Shown piece by piece: positions 7,476-14,836 of a DNA stretch of 19,241 nucleotides. Source of the DNA: CAYMEV01 sp964431655 [NCBI: uncultured bacterium] (lineage in GTDB: Bacteria > CAYMEV01); contig CAYSKJ010000050.1 in NCBI GenBank assembly GCA_964431655.1, positions 1 through 19,241 on the forward strand, written 5' to 3'. The number at the start of each line of letters is the position of its first letter. The stretch's first letter is position 1. The notes below the pieces were generated by a model that searched no databases, was not told where the DNA came from, and worked only from the letters and a program-made list of their open reading frames with translations. A program made the translations under genes and the position numbers.

Positions 7476-9736
7476 TGAATAAATCTGATCTCGTCTCAAA
7501 TCTTCAGCATTGCATCATAAGCTACTCATCGAACCCTGATCCGAATACCCTGGTAGAGGATATTATGAACAGGAGTTTCGAGATGATAAATAATTACCTG
7601 TTCGACACCGACAGGCTGCACATCAGCATGGGGGAAAAAGGTCTTGTTGTGGATGATTATTATCTTCCCAGGGAAGAATCAGAAAAAGCCTTTATTAATT
7701 CATTCCAGAATTTTCTGAATGAAACAAAAATACAGGGAATTGAAATATGCAGGGAAATTACACTGAGAGAATACATACTATTTATTTCCCTCATGGCAAA
7801 ACCCCCGGATTTTTTTAGAAATATTGAAAAAGTCAGGTCCTACATAACAGAAAAAAGCCTAAAAAACATCGATATTCATTTTCTTAAACCCCAGGAAGAG
7901 GTATTGCTAAAAAAGGGCAAAAAGGCTGTTATTTTAGCCGAAGATATCCCTGATTATGAGGAGGACAGCAATACCAGCCAGGAGGTCTTTTCTGCAGCTG
8001 AGACAACTGCAGTCAGGACAGTAAGGCCTGTAGCTCCTGATACAAAAGCAAGCCCGCCTTTCATTGTAAAATTTGAATCCATCATAAAGCATGTCAGAAG
8101 TAATATTGAAGACCCGGCACAAAAACACAGGATTATCTCAAATATGGTACAGAATCTTTCACCCGAAAGCATCCTGGAGCTTATTAATGAATTTTACAAA
8201 AGGGGGGAGGATTTAAAGAACAAAAATCATATATATCCTTATATTGACTATGATAAATTCATAATCATAGCTTCCCACATACTTATGGTCATAAATGACG
8301 AGCTGAACAGGGAAAAGCCTGAAATGATAAATCTCAACTACTGCGAAAGGTTGAGGGATGTGCTTAAAGACATTGCCTCCCAGCCCCACCTTTCAAAAAG
8401 CATGAAACTGCAGGCAAAATGCAGGACGGCTGAGATACTGATATTTAATGAAATACAGCCGGATGAACCCATACTTTCGCGGTCAGGAATCCTTAAAGGC
8501 AGGATCAATGTCGGCGGTATTGTAGAGCTCATTTATCAGCTTGACATGGAATTCAGCATACTTGACCATAAGGGTATATCGGATGCGATACTGGATGAAC
8601 TCCTGGATAAGCTGGATAATTCCAGGGAGGATATAGTGCAGGAGGGGTTTAAAAGAATACTTAAAGGCCTTCTGGATATCTCTATTGATAATGCCTTCAA
8701 TTATTTCACCAGTATAATCAATGCTTTATTCAAAAAAATTAAGGACCGGAAAAATCTGTCCCCCCTCTATAATTTTGCATGCGAGACCGCCGTTTATTAT
8801 TCACCCTTGCTTATAAAAAGGGGCAATATGGCATTGCTCAGGGATATGCTGAAGGTTCTGAACAAACACAGGGATACCCGGCCAGAAAGAAGTGCAGAAC
8901 AATGGTATAAGGCGCGCCTTACCATTAATTCCATCGGTCAGTGCCAGGCAGTAAAGGAAATGATAGCGTCTTTCTTCTGGATGGATGAATCCAGGCGCTC
9001 AGAACTGCTGTCAACCCTCCTGCTCATAAAAGAAACCGCAGTAAAATATCTCCTGAACCTGCTTTCCGAATCAAAGGATATAAAATCCAGGAAAACACTG
9101 ATTTCATCGCTTATATCTCTGGGAAAAGATTCCGTGCCTGAAATAATATCAGAATTATCCAGGAAACAGCCCTGGTATTACACAAGAAACCTCATACTTA
9201 TACTGGGAAAGATAAACACCCCCGAAGCCTCAGCATATATTAAAGAATTTCTTTCCCATGAGGATAAAAGGGTGAGAAAAGAAGCCATCAATGCCCTTGT
9301 TAGCCTTAAGGATCCTTCAGCCAACAGCTACCTTATACCTTACCTGAGCAATGAAACAGAAGATGATCCTTACATGATAAAAAAGATCATCTCCTCCCTC
9401 GAATATTCAAAACCTGAAAACATAGCATTCCTGATACTGAGAATACTTAATGATGACCTCTATTCCTCGAGGGAAACTGAGGAAGAGGATATTAAGCAGG
9501 CATGCTGTTATGTAGCAGGAAGGCTGAAAATCAAGGAAGCTGTGCCCGTTATGAAAAAGCTGTTATTGAAGAAATCTCTTTTCGGCATAAATAAAGGGCA
9601 TAGCGATGCCCTGCGCGCAGCTGCCCTGTACGCCCTTCACCTTATTGGAGGCGAAGATAATGAAATCAGGAAGCACTCAAAGGATGACAGCCCCCTGGTA
9701 AGGTCAGTTGTAAACGAAATATTAAAATCCTTATAA
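7475..9736 (+). CDS. HEAT-repeat protein of unknown function
   Basis: A 753-residue, largely helical, cytoplasmic-looking protein with no signal peptide or membrane segment. The N-terminal part (about 1-125) has the pattern LHISMGEKGLVVDDYYLP followed by a helix and GIEICREITLREYILFISLM. This resembles the small N-terminal domain placed before HEAT repeats or HD-GYP domains in other bacteria (recognised by pattern only). An acidic linker near 150-190 leads to a helical middle. From about 510 to the end come degenerate HEAT/PBS-type repeats (EASAYIKEFLSHEDKRVRKEAINALVSL is the clearest), typical of protein-protein scaffolds. No catalytic motif is seen. ATG 7475 overlaps the preceding stop and has no SD of its own, so it depends on translational coupling. 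Confidence 0.85.
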   Translation: MNKSDLVSNLQHCIISYSSNPDPNTLVEDIMNRSFEMINNYLFDTDRLHISMGEKGLVVDDYYLPREESEKAFINSFQNFLNETKIQGIEICREITLREYILFISLMAKPPDFFRNIEKVRSYITEKSLKNIDIHFLKPQEEVLLKKGKKAVILAEDIPDYEEDSNTSQEVFSAAETTAVRTVRPVAPDTKASPPFIVKFESIIKHVRSNIEDPAQKHRIISNMVQNLSPESILELINEFYKRGEDLKNKNHIYPYIDYDKFIIIASHILMVINDELNREKPEMINLNYCERLRDVLKDIASQPHLSKSMKLQAKCRTAEILIFNEIQPDEPILSRSGILKGRINVGGIVELIYQLDMEFSILDHKGISDAILDELLDKLDNSREDIVQEGFKRILKGLLDISIDNAFNYFTSIINALFKKIKDRKNLSPLYNFACETAVYYSPLLIKRGNMALLRDMLKVLNKHRDTRPERSAEQWYKARLTINSIGQCQAVKEMIASFFWMDESRRSELLSTLLLIKETAVKYLLNLLSESKDIKSRKTLISSLISLGKDSVPEIISELSRKQPWYYTRNLILILGKINTPEASAYIKEFLSHEDKRVRKEAINALVSLKDPSANSYLIPYLSNETEDDPYMIKKIISSLEYSKPENIAFLILRILNDDLYSSRETEEEDIKQACCYVAGRLKIKEAVPVMKKLLLKKSLFGINKGHSDALRAAALYALHLIGGEDNEIRKHSKDDSPLVRSVVNEILKSL

Positions 9737-9786
9737 TCCCGGATAATGCCATTTTAAATTTTAAGGAAAATAGAAAATAAATTTAC

Positions 9787-9815
9787 TTGACCTACGCTAT
9801 ATATACGCCTATATT
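9787..9815 (+). promoter_or_regulatory. Promoter placed directly before the pseudo-polymerase ATG
   Basis: TTGACC (9787-9792), a 17-bp spacer, then TATATT (9810-9815), five of six in each element. The predicted start is near 9822, while the best ATG is 9823, so the message would be leaderless. Confidence 0.5.
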
Positions 9816-9822
9816 TTATATT

Positions 9823-10938
9823 ATGATTATATTCCTGCAAACACCATTTCTTTATTCTTTTCTGGAAGAAAGCAGGGACCCATTGCTTTCATGTACTTCT
9901 TTTCTTATTACGCTGGACCGGAAACCCATTGTAATGTATCCATCTTTAAATGCTTACAAAAAAGGGTGGCGCAGGGGCCAGTCCATAAGGCCGGAAAGCA
10001 GTATTGCCAGAATAATTCCTGACAGGGCTTTTTACCGCTCAGCAGAAGAAAGCATCATATCGGTGCTGAGCACTTTCTCTCCGGCCGTTGAAGTCTCAAA
10101 AAACGGATTTTATCTGGATGTATCAGGCCAGGAATTGAGGTTCGGCTCCATTCAGAAACTTGCCGGAGAGCTTTTTGATGCTCTGCAGGCATCCTTCAAA
10201 ACCCCGTTTTTTTTAGGAATAGGTTCCAACAAGCTGGTTGCGTTCATTGCCTCCGGACTCCTGATACCGGTTTTAAAAAGCAGTTTTTTATATATACCGC
10301 GGTATTCGGAAAAATACTTCATGGCATCTCTTCCTGTGTCATTGCTCCCCTGTATTGACAGGGAAATCTCGGGAATTCTCTCCCTGCTCGACATAAAACA
10401 TATAAGGGAGCTGGCCCTTCTTCCTTTCAGCTTCCTGCATCAGCTTTTCAATGATTCAGGCTTGAAGCTGTACAGGTATGCAAGGGGCATAAGTGATGAA
10501 CCGGTAAGCCATCCACTCTCCCGTAATATACTGTTTAACGGTAAGAACATACCCCCTGCCAATGATATAATTACAATAAAAACCCACATCTATTCACTGC
10601 TTGAAACCGCCTGCTACAGACTTAAAAACATGCAGAGGAAAAGCAGGCATGCAGCAATATACATTGTTTTTGAAGACCATAGGCATTCAAAGAGGCACAT
10701 AAGGCTTAAATTCTATTCCTGCCTTGAAACAGATTTTTTTCATCATATTAATCTCGGCCCTATGAGAAGGACAAATATAATCTACCTCGGCCTGAAATTT
10801 TACAGTCTGATACCCTCATCCACCCAGCAAACCCTTTTTGCACCCCCTGCAGAAAAGAAGGAAAAACTGCTTGATGTGATTTTTAATATCCGGGAAAAAC
10901 ATGGCAGGGATAAATTATCCTTTAAAAGCATAAATTAA
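9823..10938 (+). CDS. Catalytically inactive Y-family DNA polymerase homologue (ImuB-like)
   Basis: 371 residues from ATG 9823; a TTG at 9787 would add 12 residues but overlaps the promoter. Collinear with Pol IV/ImuB across the whole fold: MIIFLQTPFLYSFLEE aligns with the palm start IIHIDMDAFYASVEQ, AYKKGWRRGQSI with the fingers, VSKNGFYLDVSG with SIDEAYLDVTG, GIGSNKLVAFIAS with GIAPNKFLAKIAS, LYRYARGISDEPV with the thumb end, and a little-finger domain follows. The catalytic acids are lost: Q6 and P8 replace the first-motif Asp residues, and N94-G95 replace the Asp-Glu pair. A beta-clamp-binding-like QQTLF is kept near residue 335. This is the ImuB pattern: clamp binding without polymerase activity. 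ImuB supports mutagenic repair with ImuA and DnaE2, but neither is adjacent. A structural or regulatory role is inferred. Confidence 0.85.
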   Translation: MIIFLQTPFLYSFLEESRDPLLSCTSFLITLDRKPIVMYPSLNAYKKGWRRGQSIRPESSIARIIPDRAFYRSAEESIISVLSTFSPAVEVSKNGFYLDVSGQELRFGSIQKLAGELFDALQASFKTPFFLGIGSNKLVAFIASGLLIPVLKSSFLYIPRYSEKYFMASLPVSLLPCIDREISGILSLLDIKHIRELALLPFSFLHQLFNDSGLKLYRYARGISDEPVSHPLSRNILFNGKNIPPANDIITIKTHIYSLLETACYRLKNMQRKSRHAAIYIVFEDHRHSKRHIRLKFYSCLETDFFHHINLGPMRRTNIIYLGLKFYSLIPSSTQQTLFAPPAEKKEKLLDVIFNIREKHGRDKLSFKSIN

Positions 10939-10949
10939 GAGTGTATATT
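10921..10949 (+). promoter_or_regulatory. Candidate promoter for the universal stress protein gene
   Basis: TTTAAA (10921-10926), 17 bp, then TATATT (10944-10949). The predicted start near 10956 gives a leader of about 34 nt to the ATG at 10990. The -35 lies in the 3' end of the preceding gene. Confidence 0.4.
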
Positions 10950-10989
10950 ACATTATTATGACAAAATGTTTTTCGGCGGGAGAAGCCCT

Positions 10990-11859
10990 ATGTTTGAAAA
11001 GGTATTATTTCCTGTAACAACGACAGAAATAACAGAACAGCTCTTGGATTTCATTCCCAATTTCAGCTTTACCGATACAAAAGAAGTATCCATGCTTCAT
11101 ATAGTTGATTCAACTGACCTTTACGGAGACCCCATTATAATTAATGCAGACAAGGATCTTCTTCTTAAATGGAAGGCCAGGCTGCTTTCCTATAATTTCA
11201 GCCAAATAAGAGCAAGGGTGGAGGTTGGAATCCCCTGGGAGGAGATTGTGGATATTGCTGAAAGAGACAATTACTCTATAATATTCATGGGATCTCACGG
11301 CAGCAGACTATTAAAAAGGGTATTTCTCGGCAGTGTAACAGAAAATGTCCTGCATCATTCAAAAAAGCCGGTAATGATATTTAAATTCGGCTATACCATC
11401 AATTTGGATGACAATGGTCAGGCAGAGGCTGTCCCGGGCAGCGAACTGTTCAGGAAAATACTTTATGCAACTGATTTTTCAGATAACTCCGAAAGGTGCA
11501 TACCCTATATGGATAAAATAAACCCGGATAGTAACGATGAGCTTATAATGCTGCATATCCAGGACTTAAGAACACTGAAATTTGCATCCCAGGAAAAGAT
11601 ATCCCAGTTCAACAGGATAGACTACGACAGGTTCGACAGGCTTAAAGACCATTTCCAGGGCCTGGGTTTTAAAAACATTAAAACTCTGATAAAAACCGGT
11701 TACTCCATAAGCGACATCCTTGATACAATAGATCAGCACCGCCCTTCCCTGGTAATAATGGGGGCAAAAGGCAAAAGCAATATCAGGGAAATGATTCTCG
11801 GCGGGGTTACTGAAATAATTGTCCACAAATCAAAATCCCCTGTTTTTATCGTCCGATAA
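10990..11859 (+). CDS. Tandem universal stress protein (two UspA domains)
   Basis: 289 residues with two UspA folds, about 1-135 and 155-289. Domain 1 begins MFEKVLFPV and has the nucleotide-binding loop G-x2-G-x9-G-S (GSHGSRLLKRVFLGSVT, about 101-117). Domain 2 begins FRKILYATDFSDNSE and ends GAKGKSNIREMILGGVT, with Gly in place of the usual Ser/Thr at the last loop position. ATP binding is therefore likelier in the first domain. Cytoplasmic; such proteins respond to stress or growth arrest by binding ATP/AMP, and the partner is unknown. ATG 10990 is chosen over 10966 because GGGAG (10978-10982) lies 7 nt before it, the product starts as the family does, and 10966 has no SD. Confidence 0.92.
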   Translation: MFEKVLFPVTTTEITEQLLDFIPNFSFTDTKEVSMLHIVDSTDLYGDPIIINADKDLLLKWKARLLSYNFSQIRARVEVGIPWEEIVDIAERDNYSIIFMGSHGSRLLKRVFLGSVTENVLHHSKKPVMIFKFGYTINLDDNGQAEAVPGSELFRKILYATDFSDNSERCIPYMDKINPDSNDELIMLHIQDLRTLKFASQEKISQFNRIDYDRFDRLKDHFQGLGFKNIKTLIKTGYSISDILDTIDQHRPSLVIMGAKGKSNIREMILGGVTEIIVHKSKSPVFIVR

Positions 11860-11905
11860 TTTTCTTGTTTGTATTTGAAATAATTTTCTTGCAATTTGCG
11901 TTTTT

Positions 11906-11911
11906 TATAAT
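11906..11911 (+). promoter_or_regulatory. Candidate -10 element for the RRM protein gene
   Basis: A perfect TATAAT is followed by a T-rich stretch. No good -35 is present at 16-18 bp (ATTTTC/TTTTCT). The resulting leader would be about 75 nt and contain both hairpins described below. Confidence 0.35.
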
Positions 11912-11923
11912 ATTTTTTTTTCG

Positions 11924-11951
11924 TTCTTTGCAGTTAGGCTCTGCAAAAGAA
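11924..11951 (+). promoter_or_regulatory. Leader hairpin I upstream of the RRM gene
   Basis: TTCTTTGCAG pairs with CTGCAAAAGAA with one bulged A and loop TTAGGCT. No T-run follows on either strand, so it is not an intrinsic terminator. It sits just inside the predicted transcript. Confidence 0.45.
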
Positions 11952-11966
11952 ACATATTATAAATGA

Positions 11967-11983
11967 AGCTAAGGAGGTTAGCT
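11967..11983 (+). promoter_or_regulatory. Hairpin presenting GGAGG in its loop, before the RRM gene
   Basis: AGCTAA and TTAGCT form a perfect 6-bp stem whose 5-nt loop is exactly GGAGG. This strong anti-SD match is 17 nt before the ATG. A second, weaker AAGGAA (11984-11989) stands 5 nt before the ATG. GCTAAGGA occurs twice (11968-11975 and 11981-11988). It may act as a standby or regulated ribosome site. Confidence 0.5.
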
Positions 11984-11994
11984 AAGGAAATTCT

Positions 11995-12273
11995 ATGTCA
12001 GTCCAAATTTATGTAGGGAATCTTCCCTATGTTATCAATGAAGAATCCCTCAAAAAAGTATTTGAGCCCTACGGTACTGTTGATTCAGCAAAGGTTATCA
12101 AGGATCCGGGCACCGGAAGGTCAAAGGGTTTCGGTTTTGTTGAAATGGCTTCCCAGGAAGAGGCGGATCAGGCTATTGAAAAACTGAACGACTCTCTTGT
12201 TGAAGGCAGAAAAATTAAGGTGAGCATTGCAAGACCCAAGGAAAAAAGGAGCAATTACCAGTCAAGAAGATAA
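11995..12273 (+). CDS. Small single-RRM RNA-binding protein
   Basis: 92 residues, almost entirely one RRM domain. RNP2 is IYVGNL (residues 5-10) and RNP1 is KGFGFVEM (44-51), both with the aromatic residues that stack on RNA bases. A short basic tail (RPKEKRSNYQSRR) follows. It belongs to the bacterial glycine-poor RRM proteins known from cyanobacteria and several other phyla, several of which are cold-induced and bind RNA with modest specificity. It is monocistronic: preceded by a structured leader and followed by a strong terminator. Cold or stress control and autoregulation through the leader are inference. Confidence 0.95.
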   Translation: MSVQIYVGNLPYVINEESLKKVFEPYGTVDSAKVIKDPGTGRSKGFGFVEMASQEEADQAIEKLNDSLVEGRKIKVSIARPKEKRSNYQSRR

Positions 12274-12306
12274 TTTCCAGATTAAAGATAGTCAAGTTAA
12301 TTGCAG

Positions 12307-12337
12307 AAAGGGATGCGGCAGCCGCATCCCTTTTTTT
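12307..12337 (+). terminator. Rho-independent terminator after the RRM gene
   Basis: GGGATGCGG / CCGCATCCC form a 9-bp perfect stem with loop CAG, extended by AAA:TTT, then seven T (12331-12337). It lies 34 nt past the stop codon. Confidence 0.93.
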
Positions 12338-12405
12338 GCTTTCAGAAATAAATGTTATGTGGAAGATATTTTGTGCCTGAAAATTTCTGGAGGATTTTAT
12401 AAAAA

Positions 12406-13395
12406 ATGGATCCCATAACCCACTTTTCAGCAGGAGTAATTATCGGCACCCAAATCAGTTCGGGGCCTTTGCTGCCGGTTTTCTGCGGTTTTCTTTCCAT
12501 TGTGAATGACTTTGATTTTGTTTTTAAGTGGATGAATCATAAAAAACTCTACTTCCTTCACCACAAGGCTTTTCATTCTATATTCACAGCTATAATCATG
12601 TCGGCAATATCAGCTGTTCCTTTAAGCCTGATCTTCAAGATAAATTTCGGAACTTCCTTTCTTTTGTGCCTTTTAATATTTATTACCCATCTCGGCCTTG
12701 ACCTTCTCGTCGCCGGGGGGGATATGACCCTTTTGTTCCCTTTCAGCATGAAGCTTTATTCCTTACCCCTGTTTCCCGGACTGACCCCAAGGATAAAAAC
12801 AGCTTTATGCGCGGATAAATCACCCATAACCTGCGGTATATGCCAGACAGAGGTTTTTTTAAGATCCCTTTTCAGGCTTTCCCTTGTAGGGATTGCCGTG
12901 GCCTTAATGCTTGAACGAAACCTGATAGGGCTGGTATCCATCCCTCTTTCTATAATCCTTATAAAAGGCCTTATCTTTTTGTTGATATACAAATATCTAA
13001 AAAAACAAACCAGCAATACCGTTCACCTCATCCCCCTTTCTTTTTTCCCCTGTACTTGGAATGCTTTATCCTGCAAGGGCGAAAACATACATGTAAAAAA
13101 CATCCGCGCAGGGATTTCCGGCATCAGGGAGACTACTACAGCTGTTTTGAGGCAAAATGACATATTAAGCCGATATAAAGATATACTCTCCACGGACAAA
13201 AATATTTCTTCCTTCATGGAGAGCCATCCTGTATTATATGCTGAAAAGGCAAGTGACGGCTGTGATGATATTATCAGCATTTATGATCCAAGGTTCAAAT
13301 ATAATGACGGAAACGTCTATTTTTTATACCGGATAAGGCTTGAAAAAGGCATTAGCATTGCGGAATCAGAATTCAGAGAAAAATGGAGCAGATGA
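12406..13395 (+). CDS. YdjM-like membrane-bound metal-dependent hydrolase family protein (DUF457)
   Basis: 329 residues. The N-terminal 150 residues show the YdjM/DUF457 pattern: ITHFSAGVIIG (H6), a DFDF motif (D35/D37), HHKAFHSIF (H52, H53, H57) and THLGLDLL, then GDMTLLFPFS. The His and Asp residues near the membrane surface are the presumed metal ligands. About four to five hydrophobic segments are visible, roughly within residues 21-40, 57-76, 82-101, 150-165 and 172-192. The last roughly 130 residues are soluble, with no recognised domain; YdjM itself is shorter, so this is an extension. Inner-membrane protein, biochemical activity unknown. GGAGG lies 12 nt before the ATG. The stop is one base before the next gene's ATG, so the two are co-translated. 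Confidence 0.82.
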   Translation: MDPITHFSAGVIIGTQISSGPLLPVFCGFLSIVNDFDFVFKWMNHKKLYFLHHKAFHSIFTAIIMSAISAVPLSLIFKINFGTSFLLCLLIFITHLGLDLLVAGGDMTLLFPFSMKLYSLPLFPGLTPRIKTALCADKSPITCGICQTEVFLRSLFRLSLVGIAVALMLERNLIGLVSIPLSIILIKGLIFLLIYKYLKKQTSNTVHLIPLSFFPCTWNALSCKGENIHVKNIRAGISGIRETTTAVLRQNDILSRYKDILSTDKNISSFMESHPVLYAEKASDGCDDIISIYDPRFKYNDGNVYFLYRIRLEKGISIAESEFREKWSR

Positions 13396-13396
13396 A

Positions 13397-14815
13397 ATGG
13401 AACTAAAAGACACACCTTCCCTTATAAAAAAAAGACTGCAGAGAGTCCTTCTGGTAAGGCCTGACCTGCTGGGCACACCCTATGCCATAAGCAAATTCGG
13501 TGTAAAACACCAGCCGATGGGTCTGTTTTACATGGCCAGTCCATTGCTTAAGAAGGGATTTGATGTCAGGTATTGCGATGAAATACTTTTAGATGATTTT
13601 GAAAAGGCAGTTACGGAATATAAACCTGATTTTATTGGGATAAGCGTGTCCAGCCCCCTATTTCACCGGGCTAAAAAGCTTGTATCTATCGCAAAAAAAT
13701 ATAATTGCATCACCGGACTGGGCGGTCCTCACATTACCGCTGAGCCGGAAATTGCCCTCCAGGAAAGCAATGCAGACTTCGGAGTCATAGGGGAATCAGA
13801 GATCGTCCTGCCAGAAATACTCCAGGGCGAGTCCATTGAGGAATTGAACGGCGTTGTATACTGGAAAAACGGTGAAGTAAAGGTAAAGGAGCGCACCTGC
13901 TATATTGAGGATCTTGATTCTCTCCCCTTTCCCGCCAGGGAAATCGCCGAAATGGACAGGTATCATGGAGATACGGAGTTTGGATTCCATATCCACCCCA
14001 GGGAAAGGATGATAAGGCTGATCACATCCAGGGGATGTGCATTCCACTGCACTTTTTGCGCCCGTCACAGGATATTCGGAAGAAAGACAAGAAAAAGGCA
14101 TCCGGAGAATATCCTGGATGAAATGGATTATACCCATGATAAGTATAATGCCAGCTATTTTACCCTGATGGATGACACCTTCACTGAAGATGCAAGACAT
14201 GTCGAAGGTTTTTGCAGTGAAATACTTAAAAGAAACCGAAAATATACATGGTGCGCTTATTCCAGGGTGGACACCGATCCTGCTGTGTTCAAGCTCATGT
14301 ACGACGCAGGGTGCAGGATGATTGAATTCGGAGTTGAAACAGGCTCCCAGACTGTTCTGGACAGCATAAAAAAAGGTATTACAGTGGATGAGATAAAACA
14401 GGGATTCAACAATGCAAAAAAAGCAGGCATGAAAACAAAGGCCTTTTTTATGGTGGGTCTCCCTGCAGAGGGTCCTGTTGAACTTAAAGAAAGCATTAAC
14501 CTGGCAAAGGCTATAAATCCGCATTATCTGTGGCTTTCCATTTTTCTCCCCCTGCCTGGCTCAGAAATCTACGAAGGTATTGCGAAGGGTGACAAAATCG
14601 ATTTCTCAAGGGAATCCTTTTTCCATACCCATTCAAAGGACCTCAACAGAAGCCACAGGAGGTTTATGCTTGATTTTTATGTAAGGTATGCCTATATAAA
14701 ACAGTTTCTGACAAGCCTTACCTGGTCCGAATTTGCCTATTTTGCAAATACTGCCATGTCCTTTGCAAAGATATCTTTAAGCAGCAGATTACATGGTCAA
14801 AAGCATTCTTCCTAA
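13397..14815 (+). CDS. B12-binding-type radical SAM enzyme
   Basis: 472 residues. The N-terminal roughly 150 residues form a B12-binding-like Rossmann domain (PMGLFYMASPLLKKGFDV, DFIGISVSSPLF, GLGGPHITAEPE). No DxHxxG motif is present, so any cobalamin would bind base-off without a His ligand. The radical SAM domain has C214-x3-C218-x2-C221 (CAFHCTFC) for the [4Fe-4S] cluster, then DDTFTED and EFGVETGSQ, typical of the BchE/MiaB-like superfamily. The substrate cannot be inferred; relatives act in methylation, cyclisation, lipid and cofactor reactions. ATG 13397 is preferred over a TTG at 13340: GGAG (13385-13388) precedes it by 8 nt and it avoids a 56-nt overlap. The gene is the second of a two-gene unit with the YdjM-like protein. 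Confidence 0.93.
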   Translation: MELKDTPSLIKKRLQRVLLVRPDLLGTPYAISKFGVKHQPMGLFYMASPLLKKGFDVRYCDEILLDDFEKAVTEYKPDFIGISVSSPLFHRAKKLVSIAKKYNCITGLGGPHITAEPEIALQESNADFGVIGESEIVLPEILQGESIEELNGVVYWKNGEVKVKERTCYIEDLDSLPFPAREIAEMDRYHGDTEFGFHIHPRERMIRLITSRGCAFHCTFCARHRIFGRKTRKRHPENILDEMDYTHDKYNASYFTLMDDTFTEDARHVEGFCSEILKRNRKYTWCAYSRVDTDPAVFKLMYDAGCRMIEFGVETGSQTVLDSIKKGITVDEIKQGFNNAKKAGMKTKAFFMVGLPAEGPVELKESINLAKAINPHYLWLSIFLPLPGSEIYEGIAKGDKIDFSRESFFHTHSKDLNRSHRRFMLDFYVRYAYIKQFLTSLTWSEFAYFANTAMSFAKISLSSRLHGQKHSS

Positions 14816-14836
14816 CTTCAGGAGAAGCAGATAAAC

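Noticed and set aside
9787-9822. TTG start adding 12 residues to the ImuB-like protein
   Set aside because: The extra residues have no counterpart in Y-family proteins, no SD is present, and the TTG is part of a good -35.
10966-10989. Upstream ATG of the universal stress protein
   Set aside because: It has no SD, and the added residues FFGGRSP come from the SD region of the better ATG at 10990.
13340-13396. TTG start of the radical SAM gene
   Set aside because: It would overlap the preceding gene by 56 nt; ATG 13397 has a well-placed GGAG and a natural N-terminus.
13796-14524. 242-codon open frame on the minus strand
   Set aside because: It lies wholly inside the radical SAM gene, whose motifs are clear; the antisense translation is Cys/His/Phe-rich without family resemblance or an SD.
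14816-14836. Bidirectional terminator between the convergent radical SAM and methyltransferase genes
   Set aside because: Only a 4-bp TCCT/AGGA pairing is visible, with no T-run on either side; not enough to call.
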